A stretch of DNA of 64,000 nucleotides from an uncultured Aquimarina sp. (GTDB lineage Bacteria > Bacteroidota > Bacteroidia > Flavobacteriales > Flavobacteriaceae), in contig CANMFM010000003.1 in NCBI GenBank assembly GCA_947497175.1, positions 1 to 64,000 on the forward strand. Direction: 5' to 3'. Position numbers and translations under genes: made by a program. The stretch's first letter is position 1; each line of letters starts with the position of its first letter. This document shows, piece by piece, positions 52,302 through 60,460 of this stretch. The notes beneath the pieces are model-generated. The model worked only from the letters and a program-made list of their open reading frames with translations, was not told the DNA's origin and searched no databases.

Positions 52302-55079
52302 TTGGCACTTCAAAAACTAAGCCATAGTTTTACAAAAATAGGATTTAAACCATTGCAAACAACGGTACGCTACATACTTTATTCACTAAGTTTTTCACTG
52401 TTTTGTATTTGTCAAATTACTGCACAAGAAACAAACAAGACTACAGAGGTACCTATTCCTGCAGAGAGAGATACGATTACTACACAAAATGAAATTAAAG
52501 TTGACCCGGAGCAACTAATCAATGAAAAAGCCCAGGACACCACAAAAAAAGACACTTTAGCTACTGAACCACAGTTACTCACAGATAAAGTTGATTACAA
52601 GGCAACAGATTATATGCGGTTAAGTCGTAGAGAAAATAAGATGTACCTCTACAATCAGGCAGAGATTATTTATGGTGATATGCAAATCAACGCAGGGTCT
52701 ATTATTGTAGATAATGAAAAAAATGAAGTATATGCTTATGGCATTAAAGATTCTTTAGGTGAATACACACAGCCTCCTATTTTCAAGCAAGCACAAAATG
52801 TTGTAGAACCGGATTCAATTCGTTTTAATTTTGATACTGAAAAAGCATTAATTTTTAACTCCAGAACCGAACAAAACGGATTTAAAATTAAAAATGAAGT
52901 CTCAAAACGCGAAAATGATTCTGTCATTTACATGAAAAATGTAAAATTCACTACTTCAGAAAATATAGAAGATCCCGAGTATTATTTCTATGCTCGCAGA
53001 ATTAAATTTGTTCCTAAAAAGAAAATTGTAACCGGTCTGGTTAATATGTTTATTGCAGACGTTCCTACACCGCTAGGATTGCCTTTTGGATATTTCCCGT
53101 TAACCGAAGATAGAACCTCAGGATTTATTATACCTAACCCGGGAGAAGAAAGTAGACGTGGGTATTTTCTTCAAAACGGAGGATATTATTTTGCGATTAG
53201 TGATTATGTCGATTTAACTCTTCTGGGAGATTATTACACAAATGGCAGTTATACCTTTGCTGTAGAATCTGCTTATGCCCTACGATATAGATTTAGAGGT
53301 AATCTCAGGTTTAGATTTGAAAACAACTTGCAAAGCGAAAGAGGATTTCCTGATTTCTCTAGAACGACGACATATAATATTCAATGGGCACACAGTCAGG
53401 ATGCCAAAGCCAATCCAAATTCTCGATTTTCGGCCTCGGTCAACTTTGGTAGTAGTGACTTTTTTCAGCAATCTACAAATCAACTCAACACGGGTAATTT
53501 TTTAAATAATCAGATTAGCTCATCGATATCCTATGCCAAAACATTTCAGGGTGATCCACAAGTCAATCTCAACCTTGCGGCAACTCATAATTCTAATACG
53601 AATACAGGTATTGTAAACTTATCACTACCAAATGTAAATGCCAGTGTATCAAGAATATTTCCTTTTGCACCAAAAGTTGGTGTTAAAAAAGGGATTATTC
53701 ATAATATAAACACGCAATATAATTTTAGAGGAGAAAACAGAATCACAACCGATGATGATGCGCTTTTTTCTTCAGAAATGTTTGAAGATTCTCAAATTGG
53801 AATGCAGCACTCCATTCCTTTAAGTACAAATTTTAAAATTTTAAAATATCTAAGTGCAACTGCGGGGACAAACTTCCAGGAAAATTGGGTTTTTGAAACT
53901 ATAAACCAAAGTTATGATTCTACGGCAAATGAAGGAGCTGGTGAGGTTGTAAGGGATACAATTACAGGTTTTGATACCTATAGAACCTATAATTTTAGTG
54001 CAAGTTTAGGAACAACGATCTATGGTACTTTCAACTTTAAAAAAGGAAAAAAGATTCAAGCTATTCGCCATACAATGAGACCGTCAATTAGCTATAGTAT
54101 TAATCCTGCTTTTGATCAATTTTATGACACTTATACTATTACTGACAACCCGAACACTACAGATATTGATGAAACTGAAGTGGTAGAATATTCTAGATTT
54201 GAAGGTGGTTTTTTTGGTGCTCCGAGTAACGTATTTTCGAGCAGTATCGGGTTTTCATTAAGTAATAATTTGGAAATGAAGGTTAAAAGTAGCGATACTA
54301 CTGCAACCGAAGCCAAAAAAATTACTTTATTAAACAACCTTAATTTTAGTACCGCTTATAATATTGCAGGAGATTCTTTAAAACTAAGTCCCATATCCAT
54401 AAGCGGTAATATTCCTATTATACAAAATAAACTGGATATTAATTTTAATGCTCAGTTAGATCCGTATGCTCTTGATAATAATAACCGAAAAATTGATGTT
54501 TGGAATATAGACAACGGGGGCAGTTTGTTTAGACTAACAAGAGCCAGTGCTAATTTTGGATATTCTTTTTCGAATACCGATTTTGAAAAAGGAGCCGTCA
54601 ATGAAGATCCTTTAGAAAATCAAAATTTCAGAAATGAAGGAAGGCCTGATAATCTGTTTGGTGCAGGAACCGATTTTAGAGAAGCACAATCTTTTATAAG
54701 AGATAAAGAAAAGAAATCTGATAAAGATGTTAAAAACTATAATTATAAAATCCCCTGGTCGTTACGATTAGCGTATAATGTAAACTATAATAATAACGCA
54801 AGGCAAAATGAAATATCATCTCATTCTATTCAATTCTCGGGAGATGTCGAACTTGCTCCCAGATGGTCTGTAGGTGTCTCATCGGGTTATGATCTTAAAG
54901 ACCCAGGATTTACATTTACTAATTTAAGGTTTCAACGAGATCTGGAAAGCTGGACAATGAGTTTTAATTGGATTCCTTTTAGTGAAAGAACCTCCTGGAA
55001 TTTCTTTATAGGTATTAAATCATCAGTGCTTAGTGATATTAAGTACGATAAACGAAGAGAGCCTGACAGGCAGTTGTAA
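52302..55079 (+). CDS. LptD-like LPS-assembly outer membrane protein (non-ATG start)
   Basis: OstA-like region (MYLYNQAEIIYGDMQINAGSIIVDNEKNEVYAYG), PTPLGLPFGYFPL, long beta-barrel C-terminus; no ATG in first 45 codons. Confidence 0.88.
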   Translation: MALQKLSHSFTKIGFKPLQTTVRYILYSLSFSLFCICQITAQETNKTTEVPIPAERDTITTQNEIKVDPEQLINEKAQDTTKKDTLATEPQLLTDKVDYKATDYMRLSRRENKMYLYNQAEIIYGDMQINAGSIIVDNEKNEVYAYGIKDSLGEYTQPPIFKQAQNVVEPDSIRFNFDTEKALIFNSRTEQNGFKIKNEVSKRENDSVIYMKNVKFTTSENIEDPEYYFYARRIKFVPKKKIVTGLVNMFIADVPTPLGLPFGYFPLTEDRTSGFIIPNPGEESRRGYFLQNGGYYFAISDYVDLTLLGDYYTNGSYTFAVESAYALRYRFRGNLRFRFENNLQSERGFPDFSRTTTYNIQWAHSQDAKANPNSRFSASVNFGSSDFFQQSTNQLNTGNFLNNQISSSISYAKTFQGDPQVNLNLAATHNSNTNTGIVNLSLPNVNASVSRIFPFAPKVGVKKGIIHNINTQYNFRGENRITTDDDALFSSEMFEDSQIGMQHSIPLSTNFKILKYLSATAGTNFQENWVFETINQSYDSTANEGAGEVVRDTITGFDTYRTYNFSASLGTTIYGTFNFKKGKKIQAIRHTMRPSISYSINPAFDQFYDTYTITDNPNTTDIDETEVVEYSRFEGGFFGAPSNVFSSSIGFSLSNNLEMKVKSSDTTATEAKKITLLNNLNFSTAYNIAGDSLKLSPISISGNIPIIQNKLDINFNAQLDPYALDNNNRKIDVWNIDNGGSLFRLTRASANFGYSFSNTDFEKGAVNEDPLENQNFRNEGRPDNLFGAGTDFREAQSFIRDKEKKSDKDVKNYNYKIPWSLRLAYNVNYNNNARQNEISSHSIQFSGDVELAPRWSVGVSSGYDLKDPGFTFTNLRFQRDLESWTMSFNWIPFSERTSWNFFIGIKSSVLSDIKYDKRREPDRQL

Positions 55080-55172
55080 AACATAAAAACAAAGATATAC
55101 TTGCCTCTTTGACCTGTAAAAGAGTAAAGAATTTGAAGAAATTATAAATCAATCATAATATAGATATTTCAC

Positions 55173-55553
55173 ATGAAAAAAATTATAACGACAACAAAGG
55201 CTCCTGCTCCTATAGGACCATATAACCAGGCCATTTTACATGGTGACACTCTCTATACTTCTGGTCAGATTGCGATCAATCCAAGTACTGGAGATTTAAT
55301 TCTTGATGATATTAAAACCGAAACAGAACAGGTAATGCAAAATGTTAAAGCGATCCTGGATGAAGTAGGCATGACATTCGAAAATGTAATTAAAACCACC
55401 ATTTTTCTTAGTGATATGAATAATTTTTCGCAGGTAAATGAGATTTACGGAAATTATTTTAATGAAGATACGGCTCCGGCCAGAGAAACAGTGGCTGTAG
55501 CTGCTTTGCCAAAATTTGTAAATGTTGAAATTTCTGTTATCGCAGTACAATAA
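55173..55553 (+). CDS. RidA family enamine/imine deaminase
   Basis: TTKAPAPIGPYNQAILHGDTLYTSGQI, FEDTAPARETVAVAALPK-type ending. Confidence 0.95.
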   Translation: MKKIITTTKAPAPIGPYNQAILHGDTLYTSGQIAINPSTGDLILDDIKTETEQVMQNVKAILDEVGMTFENVIKTTIFLSDMNNFSQVNEIYGNYFNEDTAPARETVAVAALPKFVNVEISVIAVQ

Positions 55554-55577
55554 CAGTTTTATTTATTATGAACACAA

Positions 55578-55607
55578 AGAACCCTGAGTCTAAATTAAAC
55601 TCAGGGC
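55578..55607 (-). terminator. Terminator hairpin of the PhoD-like gene
   Basis: CCCTGAGT-N9-ACTCAGGG with partial T-run on minus strand. Confidence 0.55.
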
Positions 55608-55628
55608 TCTATCGTTATAAGACACATA

Positions 55629-57815
55629 CTATCTTACTACAATCTTTCTGCTTGTTTTTTCATTTTCGGTTTGCAAGACAACAATATAATTTCCCTTTTT
55701 AATTGAAACCGTATCAAACGATAAATTATAAATTCCTTTTTTTAACTGTTTATTTTGTAACACCTGAATCAATTTTCCATTTACATCAAATAAAGAGATA
55801 TCAATTTTAGAATCTCTATTTACCAAATAATGAATATTACCCTGATTACTCATAGGGTTAGGGTATATTCCTATGACAGTAAAATCCTCTTTTAGGGTAG
55901 TGTGCGTTGGCTTCTCATTTATTAAAACTTGTTGATTTACATTTCTTGAAGTTGCTACAGCCTCTGCAGAAGCTTTTTTTATGCTACAATTATTAGTAGT
56001 AACATACCAACCTCTTGTTCGTTGTTCACCTGTTATCGGTCTTGTCAAATCATCGATATCATACCAATCAGCCTGCACTTTGTTTTCTTTTACATCTAAA
56101 ACAAAATACCCATGATTATCCAGGTCTACATCTTTAATATGCCTGTTGAGCAATTTTACATAAAACTCGGCCACACCAGAGGCTACTCCCCCTAAAAAAT
56201 CTAAATTTTGAGAGGTTACACTCGGGACGACAAATTCACACATTTGGCAGTCTCCCTTATACCGTACTTCACCGGCAAATGTACTATGTATATCTCCTGT
56301 AAGAACAACTACATTATCTATAGTATTTGTTTTGATGTAATTTAACAACTTATCTCTTTCTTCGCTATACCCATCCCATGCATCATCAGATGGCACCCCA
56401 TTCCATGGCATCACCATAACTTGATTTCCTATAATTCTCCATTTGGCAGAAGACAAGGATAATTGATTTGTCAACCAATCAAACTGCTCTGATCCAAGAA
56501 TGGACTTGTATGTTGCCTTATTTTCTTTCTTATTGAAAGTCTCAGAATACATTGTGCCTTTCTTCAATAATCTTTCTAGTTCTAAAAATTGAGTGCTATT
56601 AATATCGCTTGATTTTTGTTTACTAATCAAATCAGCAAAACTATCTACGACCGTAGTAAATTCTTTTTTTGATAATCCATTTTGTTTTTTTTCTGAAGTA
56701 TTTGATAGTACCAATAACATGGGGAGTACAGTTTCTAACACTTCTTTAATATCATTTTTATCAGAAAGATCTTTTTTAGCAATTACCTGTTGGGCATATT
56801 GCTTAAACTCTTTATTAGATGCAGCTGCGCTTATTAAATTTTTTGAAGAAGAAATCTGAGTTTCTCTTCCTTCAATTCTGGTATCTAACATAATCAGATC
56901 CATCAATCTACCATAGGATATTGTGCGATATAAGCGATATTGTTCTATACTATTTGCACGAATAGGCATCCATTCAAAATAAGCTTTATAAGCATTGTTT
57001 TTTCGAACTTCCCAATCACCTTCGGTAGCCGGGCTATGGTTTTCGGCACCAAACTTATTTGCATCATTCGCAAACTCATGATCATCCCAAATATTGATAA
57101 ACGGATGTTGTTGATGAACATTTCTCAGCATTGGATCTAAACGATAATACGAATAACGCACACGATAATCATCCAATGTGATAATTTCATTTTCCGGAAG
57201 GTGCCCTCTTCTTATTTCATCACTATATCCATATCCACCGGATTCATATTCATAGATATAATCTCCTAAATGAATAACCGCATCGATATCATTACGATTG
57301 GCGATTTGATTATAGGCATTAAAGTATCCATTCTGATAATTAGAACAGGATGCTACTGCAAACCTTAGATTATCAACCAACTGATTTTTTGAAGGGGTAG
57401 TTCTTGTTCTACCTATGATTGACTTTTTGTCAAAGGCTTCAAATTGATAATAATACGTAGTATACGCATCCAAACCTTCTACATCAATTTTTACGGTGTA
57501 ATCTCTATTTTGATTCGTAGTAAAATTACCTTGATTTACAATAGTTTTCATTTCAGGATCGGTTGCTACTTTCCAGCGTACGACCGCTGAGGGCTCATTA
57601 GTAGTTACTCTTGTCCAAATCACTACAGCATTTTGCAAAGGATCTCCAGAGGCTACTCCATGATAGAAAGGAGCGAGATTTATATCAAAATAATCTTGAA
57701 TTTCCTGATCTTTTGTAGATCTTTCAATCTTTGTTAGTCTGGTTTCTATATTTTGAGCATAGAAACATTGCGTAATAAAAAATACGGCAATCAAGTTGTG
57801 TACTAGAGATTTCAT
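55629..57815 (-). CDS. PhoD-like alkaline phosphatase with T9SS type A sorting domain
   Basis: FYHGVASGDPLQNAVVIWTRV, FAVASCSNYQNGYFNAY, HLGDYIYEYESG, IWDDHEFANDA, VVLTGDIHSTFAGEV; C-term IGIYPNPMSNQGNIHY...SRKIVVR. Confidence 0.93.
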   Translation of the reverse strand: MKSLVHNLIAVFFITQCFYAQNIETRLTKIERSTKDQEIQDYFDINLAPFYHGVASGDPLQNAVVIWTRVTTNEPSAVVRWKVATDPEMKTIVNQGNFTTNQNRDYTVKIDVEGLDAYTTYYYQFEAFDKKSIIGRTRTTPSKNQLVDNLRFAVASCSNYQNGYFNAYNQIANRNDIDAVIHLGDYIYEYESGGYGYSDEIRRGHLPENEIITLDDYRVRYSYYRLDPMLRNVHQQHPFINIWDDHEFANDANKFGAENHSPATEGDWEVRKNNAYKAYFEWMPIRANSIEQYRLYRTISYGRLMDLIMLDTRIEGRETQISSSKNLISAAASNKEFKQYAQQVIAKKDLSDKNDIKEVLETVLPMLLVLSNTSEKKQNGLSKKEFTTVVDSFADLISKQKSSDINSTQFLELERLLKKGTMYSETFNKKENKATYKSILGSEQFDWLTNQLSLSSAKWRIIGNQVMVMPWNGVPSDDAWDGYSEERDKLLNYIKTNTIDNVVVLTGDIHSTFAGEVRYKGDCQMCEFVVPSVTSQNLDFLGGVASGVAEFYVKLLNRHIKDVDLDNHGYFVLDVKENKVQADWYDIDDLTRPITGEQRTRGWYVTTNNCSIKKASAEAVATSRNVNQQVLINEKPTHTTLKEDFTVIGIYPNPMSNQGNIHYLVNRDSKIDISLFDVNGKLIQVLQNKQLKKGIYNLSFDTVSIKKGNYIVVLQTENEKTSRKIVVR

Positions 57816-58123
57816 GTGAAGTTTGTTTAGTTAGTATTGAACATTTTTTGCGAAAATATGGGAATCAATACATAAAAATCCGGTGCGTATTTTTAATTAA
57901 TAAAACCTTAATTTCCGTAACAAAGTGTTTCTAAACATACGTAAGAAGTTAACCATTATTTTACTCAAATATTCATCAAAATTATTACAGTAAAGTTGTG
58001 ATATTTCAACTCAAACACCACAAAACCAAACACTTACTAAAAATATTTCTTAAAAAACTCCGTTAATACAATACAAACCTAAGACTTAGCCAAAATTAGT
58101 ATGGTTTTTTAAAACTCACTTTT

Positions 58124-58159
58124 ATCGATCTTTTCATGATATGAAAAGATCGATTTTTT
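58124..58159 (+). terminator. Strong orphan terminator hairpin in intergenic region
   Basis: ATCGATCTTTTCAT-GAT-ATGAAAAGATCGAT followed by TTTTT; no annotated plus-strand gene upstream. Confidence 0.75.
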
Positions 58160-58375
58160 ACATCCCTTTTTACGAGTCTAACGACTATAAAATCATAATT
58201 AAGACTTCATTCAATAGTTACTTTTTTCTTGAGTAATCATCAAATGATTTTTTGTGAAATTTTAAATAAAATTCTTATAATTTTAAATATTTCGACGTAT
58301 TAACTTTTCAATTTCAACAAAAAGAACAGCTTAAAAACCCTAGTGAAATAAGTACTTCACAAGATATTATATTTT

Positions 58376-58392
58376 TTGGCACGGCAATTGTT
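58376..58392 (+). promoter_or_regulatory. Putative sigma-54 (RpoN) -24/-12 promoter
   Basis: TTGGCACGGCAATTGTT: TTGGCACG -24 element, GG-N10-GT spacing, TTG(T) -12 element versus consensus TTGGCACG-N4-TTGCW. Confidence 0.7.
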
Positions 58393-58436
58393 TATACTAC
58401 ATTAAACAAGAAACAAACATTTTAAAATTATATCTT

Positions 58437-58535
58437 ATGAAAACTTATTACATTACATTCGGATTGAACTTTGAACCAATTATTAATTTCTTAAAAGAAC
58501 TTCCTGCATCTTGTAGTTATGCAATACACAGGTAA
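58437..58535 (+). CDS. Possible 32-aa small protein or leader peptide
   Basis: ATG...TAA: MKTYYITFGLNFEPIINFLKELPASCSYAIHR, centred in the predicted sigma-54 transcript; below the ORF-track length cutoff. Confidence 0.4.
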   Translation: MKTYYITFGLNFEPIINFLKELPASCSYAIHR

Positions 58536-58586
58536 GATGGAGTGTAGAAAAATAACAATCCATAATTGGATTGAAGACAATGAGTA

Positions 58587-58618
58587 AAAAGCGAGATGAT
58601 GACAATCTCGCTTTTTTA
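58587..58618 (+). terminator. Rho-independent terminator
   Basis: AAAGCGAGAT-TGATGACA-like loop-ATCTCGCTTT plus T-run. Confidence 0.85.
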
Positions 58619-58675
58619 ATACTATTATTTTATAATTTTCAAAAAAAACTCACGTATACACAATCAAATCTTTAG

Positions 58676-59149
58676 TTACACCTTTAACACCTTACCATAC
58701 AAGCAATCCTTTGCTAACCCTTTAGAATAGCTTATTTTGGTCTTTAGGTTCATGATCAGATATAAATCGCCTCGTACATGTACATGCACACACTCACCTT
58801 GCCAATCCACTTGAATGTCTTTTTTTTGTAGATTTTTGACATAACTGTAACGATTAGCTAACGAAACCGGAAAAGGCCTCTTTTTCTTATTTATTGCAGT
58901 ACAGTGAACCTCTTTTTCTGATACTTTTGGATCTGTAACTGAGCATAAAAAACCTTCGAGATCTATCGCTTCTTTAGTAAGACATAGTATGTATGCCCAT
59001 ACAGAATATAAGTCTTCTTCAATAATTAATGTTCTTCCTGTAGTAGCGTTTGTATAGGTTAAAAAGAGATTATTTTCAATCTTTCGTGAATTTTCTTTAG
59101 TACGCGTAGAAAATAATCCGTCAAATACGGATAAGAATAAAGTTTTCAT
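58676..59149 (-). CDS. Hypothetical protein
   Basis: Open frame, likely start MKTLFLSVFDGLFSTRTKENSRKIENN; no recognised family. Confidence 0.55.
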   Translation of the reverse strand: MKTLFLSVFDGLFSTRTKENSRKIENNLFLTYTNATTGRTLIIEEDLYSVWAYILCLTKEAIDLEGFLCSVTDPKVSEKEVHCTAINKKKRPFPVSLANRYSYVKNLQKKDIQVDWQGECVHVHVRGDLYLIMNLKTKISYSKGLAKDCLYGKVLKV

Positions 59150-59364
59150 TTTGGGGCACTTATTTTGGGGGTTCAAATATTCTTTATGCTACTTCTTAAA
59201 ATAACATGCACTTTAGATTGCGAATCTAAGAATTTATTTTTTCACCAAAACGGGGATTTAACTCCAAATAAATAGGGGTATTTACCCCTCTTACTCTTAT
59301 GAGAGCTATTTATTCGATTTGTAAAGATAATTACATTCTATATCCGCACCAGACTTACTTAAAA

Positions 59365-60351
59365 TTATGTTGAGAGTATATCTGAAATACGTAAAAGTTC
59401 TTTGTTGATCCCATGATCTTCTTTTAAACCTTTATCAAAAGTAGTTGCCGATATATCATTATTAAGAATACCTACCATCACATTTTTTTCTCCATCTAGT
59501 AATAGCTCAACCGCTTTAACACAAAGCCGGCTCGCTAAGGTTCTATCAAAACAGGTAGGAGAGCCACCTCTTTGCATATGCCCTAATACGGTAACTCTTA
59601 CGTCATAATCCGGTAAATTATCAGTAACATAATCTGCAAGTTCATATACATTTTTACCAATTTTATCTCCTTCGCTTACCACAACAATACTCGAAGATTT
59701 TCCAGATCTTTTACTACGCTTAAGAGATTCTAATAACCGCTCGAGTCCCAGATCTTCTTCAGGAATTAATATTTCTTCTGCTCCTGCTCCTACACCACTA
59801 TTAAGTGCGATAAAACCGGCATCTCGCCCCATGACTTCAATAAAAAACAATCGATCATGAGAACTTGCCGTATCTCGTATTTTATCTATTGCATTAATAA
59901 CCGTATTTAATGCAGTATCATACCCTATGGTAAAATTTGTTCCTGCAATATCGTTATCTATTGTGCCTGGCACTCCAATCACAGGTATGTCATATTCTTT
60001 GCTAAAAATCTCGCCTCCTCTAAAGGTTCCATCTCCACCAATAAGTACCATCGCATCTACTTCAAGTTTTTTGAGATGCTCTGCTGCCTTTTTTCTTCCT
60101 TCTATCGTTCTAAAATCTTTAGATCTTGCCGATTTAAGAATTGTTCCTCCTCTACTTATGATATTTCGTACACTACGTGCATTTAGCACGCAATAGTCAC
60201 CTTCTATCATGCCTTGATACCCTCTGTAAAACCCTATACATTTTACGTTATAATACGCGCAAGCCCTTGCAACTGCTCGTATAGCTGCATTCATACCAGG
60301 AGAATCGCCTCCCGAGGTCATTACACCAATGGTTCTAATTTCTTTCGCCAT
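59365..60351 (-). CDS. pfkA: ATP-dependent 6-phosphofructokinase
   Basis: IGVMTSGGDSPGMNAAIRAV, IGGDGTFRGG, GVPGTIDNDIAGT, VLGHMQRGGSPTCFDR. Confidence 0.97.
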   Translation of the reverse strand: MAKEIRTIGVMTSGGDSPGMNAAIRAVARACAYYNVKCIGFYRGYQGMIEGDYCVLNARSVRNIISRGGTILKSARSKDFRTIEGRKKAAEHLKKLEVDAMVLIGGDGTFRGGEIFSKEYDIPVIGVPGTIDNDIAGTNFTIGYDTALNTVINAIDKIRDTASSHDRLFFIEVMGRDAGFIALNSGVGAGAEEILIPEEDLGLERLLESLKRSKRSGKSSSIVVVSEGDKIGKNVYELADYVTDNLPDYDVRVTVLGHMQRGGSPTCFDRTLASRLCVKAVELLLDGEKNVMVGILNNDISATTFDKGLKEDHGINKELLRISDILST

Positions 60352-60388
60352 GCAATTTTGTTGTTTAGCCGGTTATTAAAAACATGTT

Positions 60389-60412
60389 GATCCCGGCTCG
60401 TACCGGAATGAC
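60389..60412. repeat. REP-like palindromic element
   Basis: GTCATTCCGGTACGAGCCGGGATC on the minus strand; imperfect stem ATTCCGG/CCGGGAT. Confidence 0.5.
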
Positions 60413-60460
60413 AAAAATTATAATCTTTCAATACAGGGTTACCAATCGCTTTCTAACCAA

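Larger units (their letters stand above)
58402..58618 (+). ncRNA. Candidate sigma-54-driven small transcript
   Basis: Inferred from the promoter at 58376-58392 and terminator at 58587-58618; start is estimated from the -12 position. Confidence 0.5.

Noticed and set aside
58232-58253. AATCAT-CAA-ATGATT with T-run
   Set aside because: Only 6-bp AT-rich stem; too weak to call a terminator
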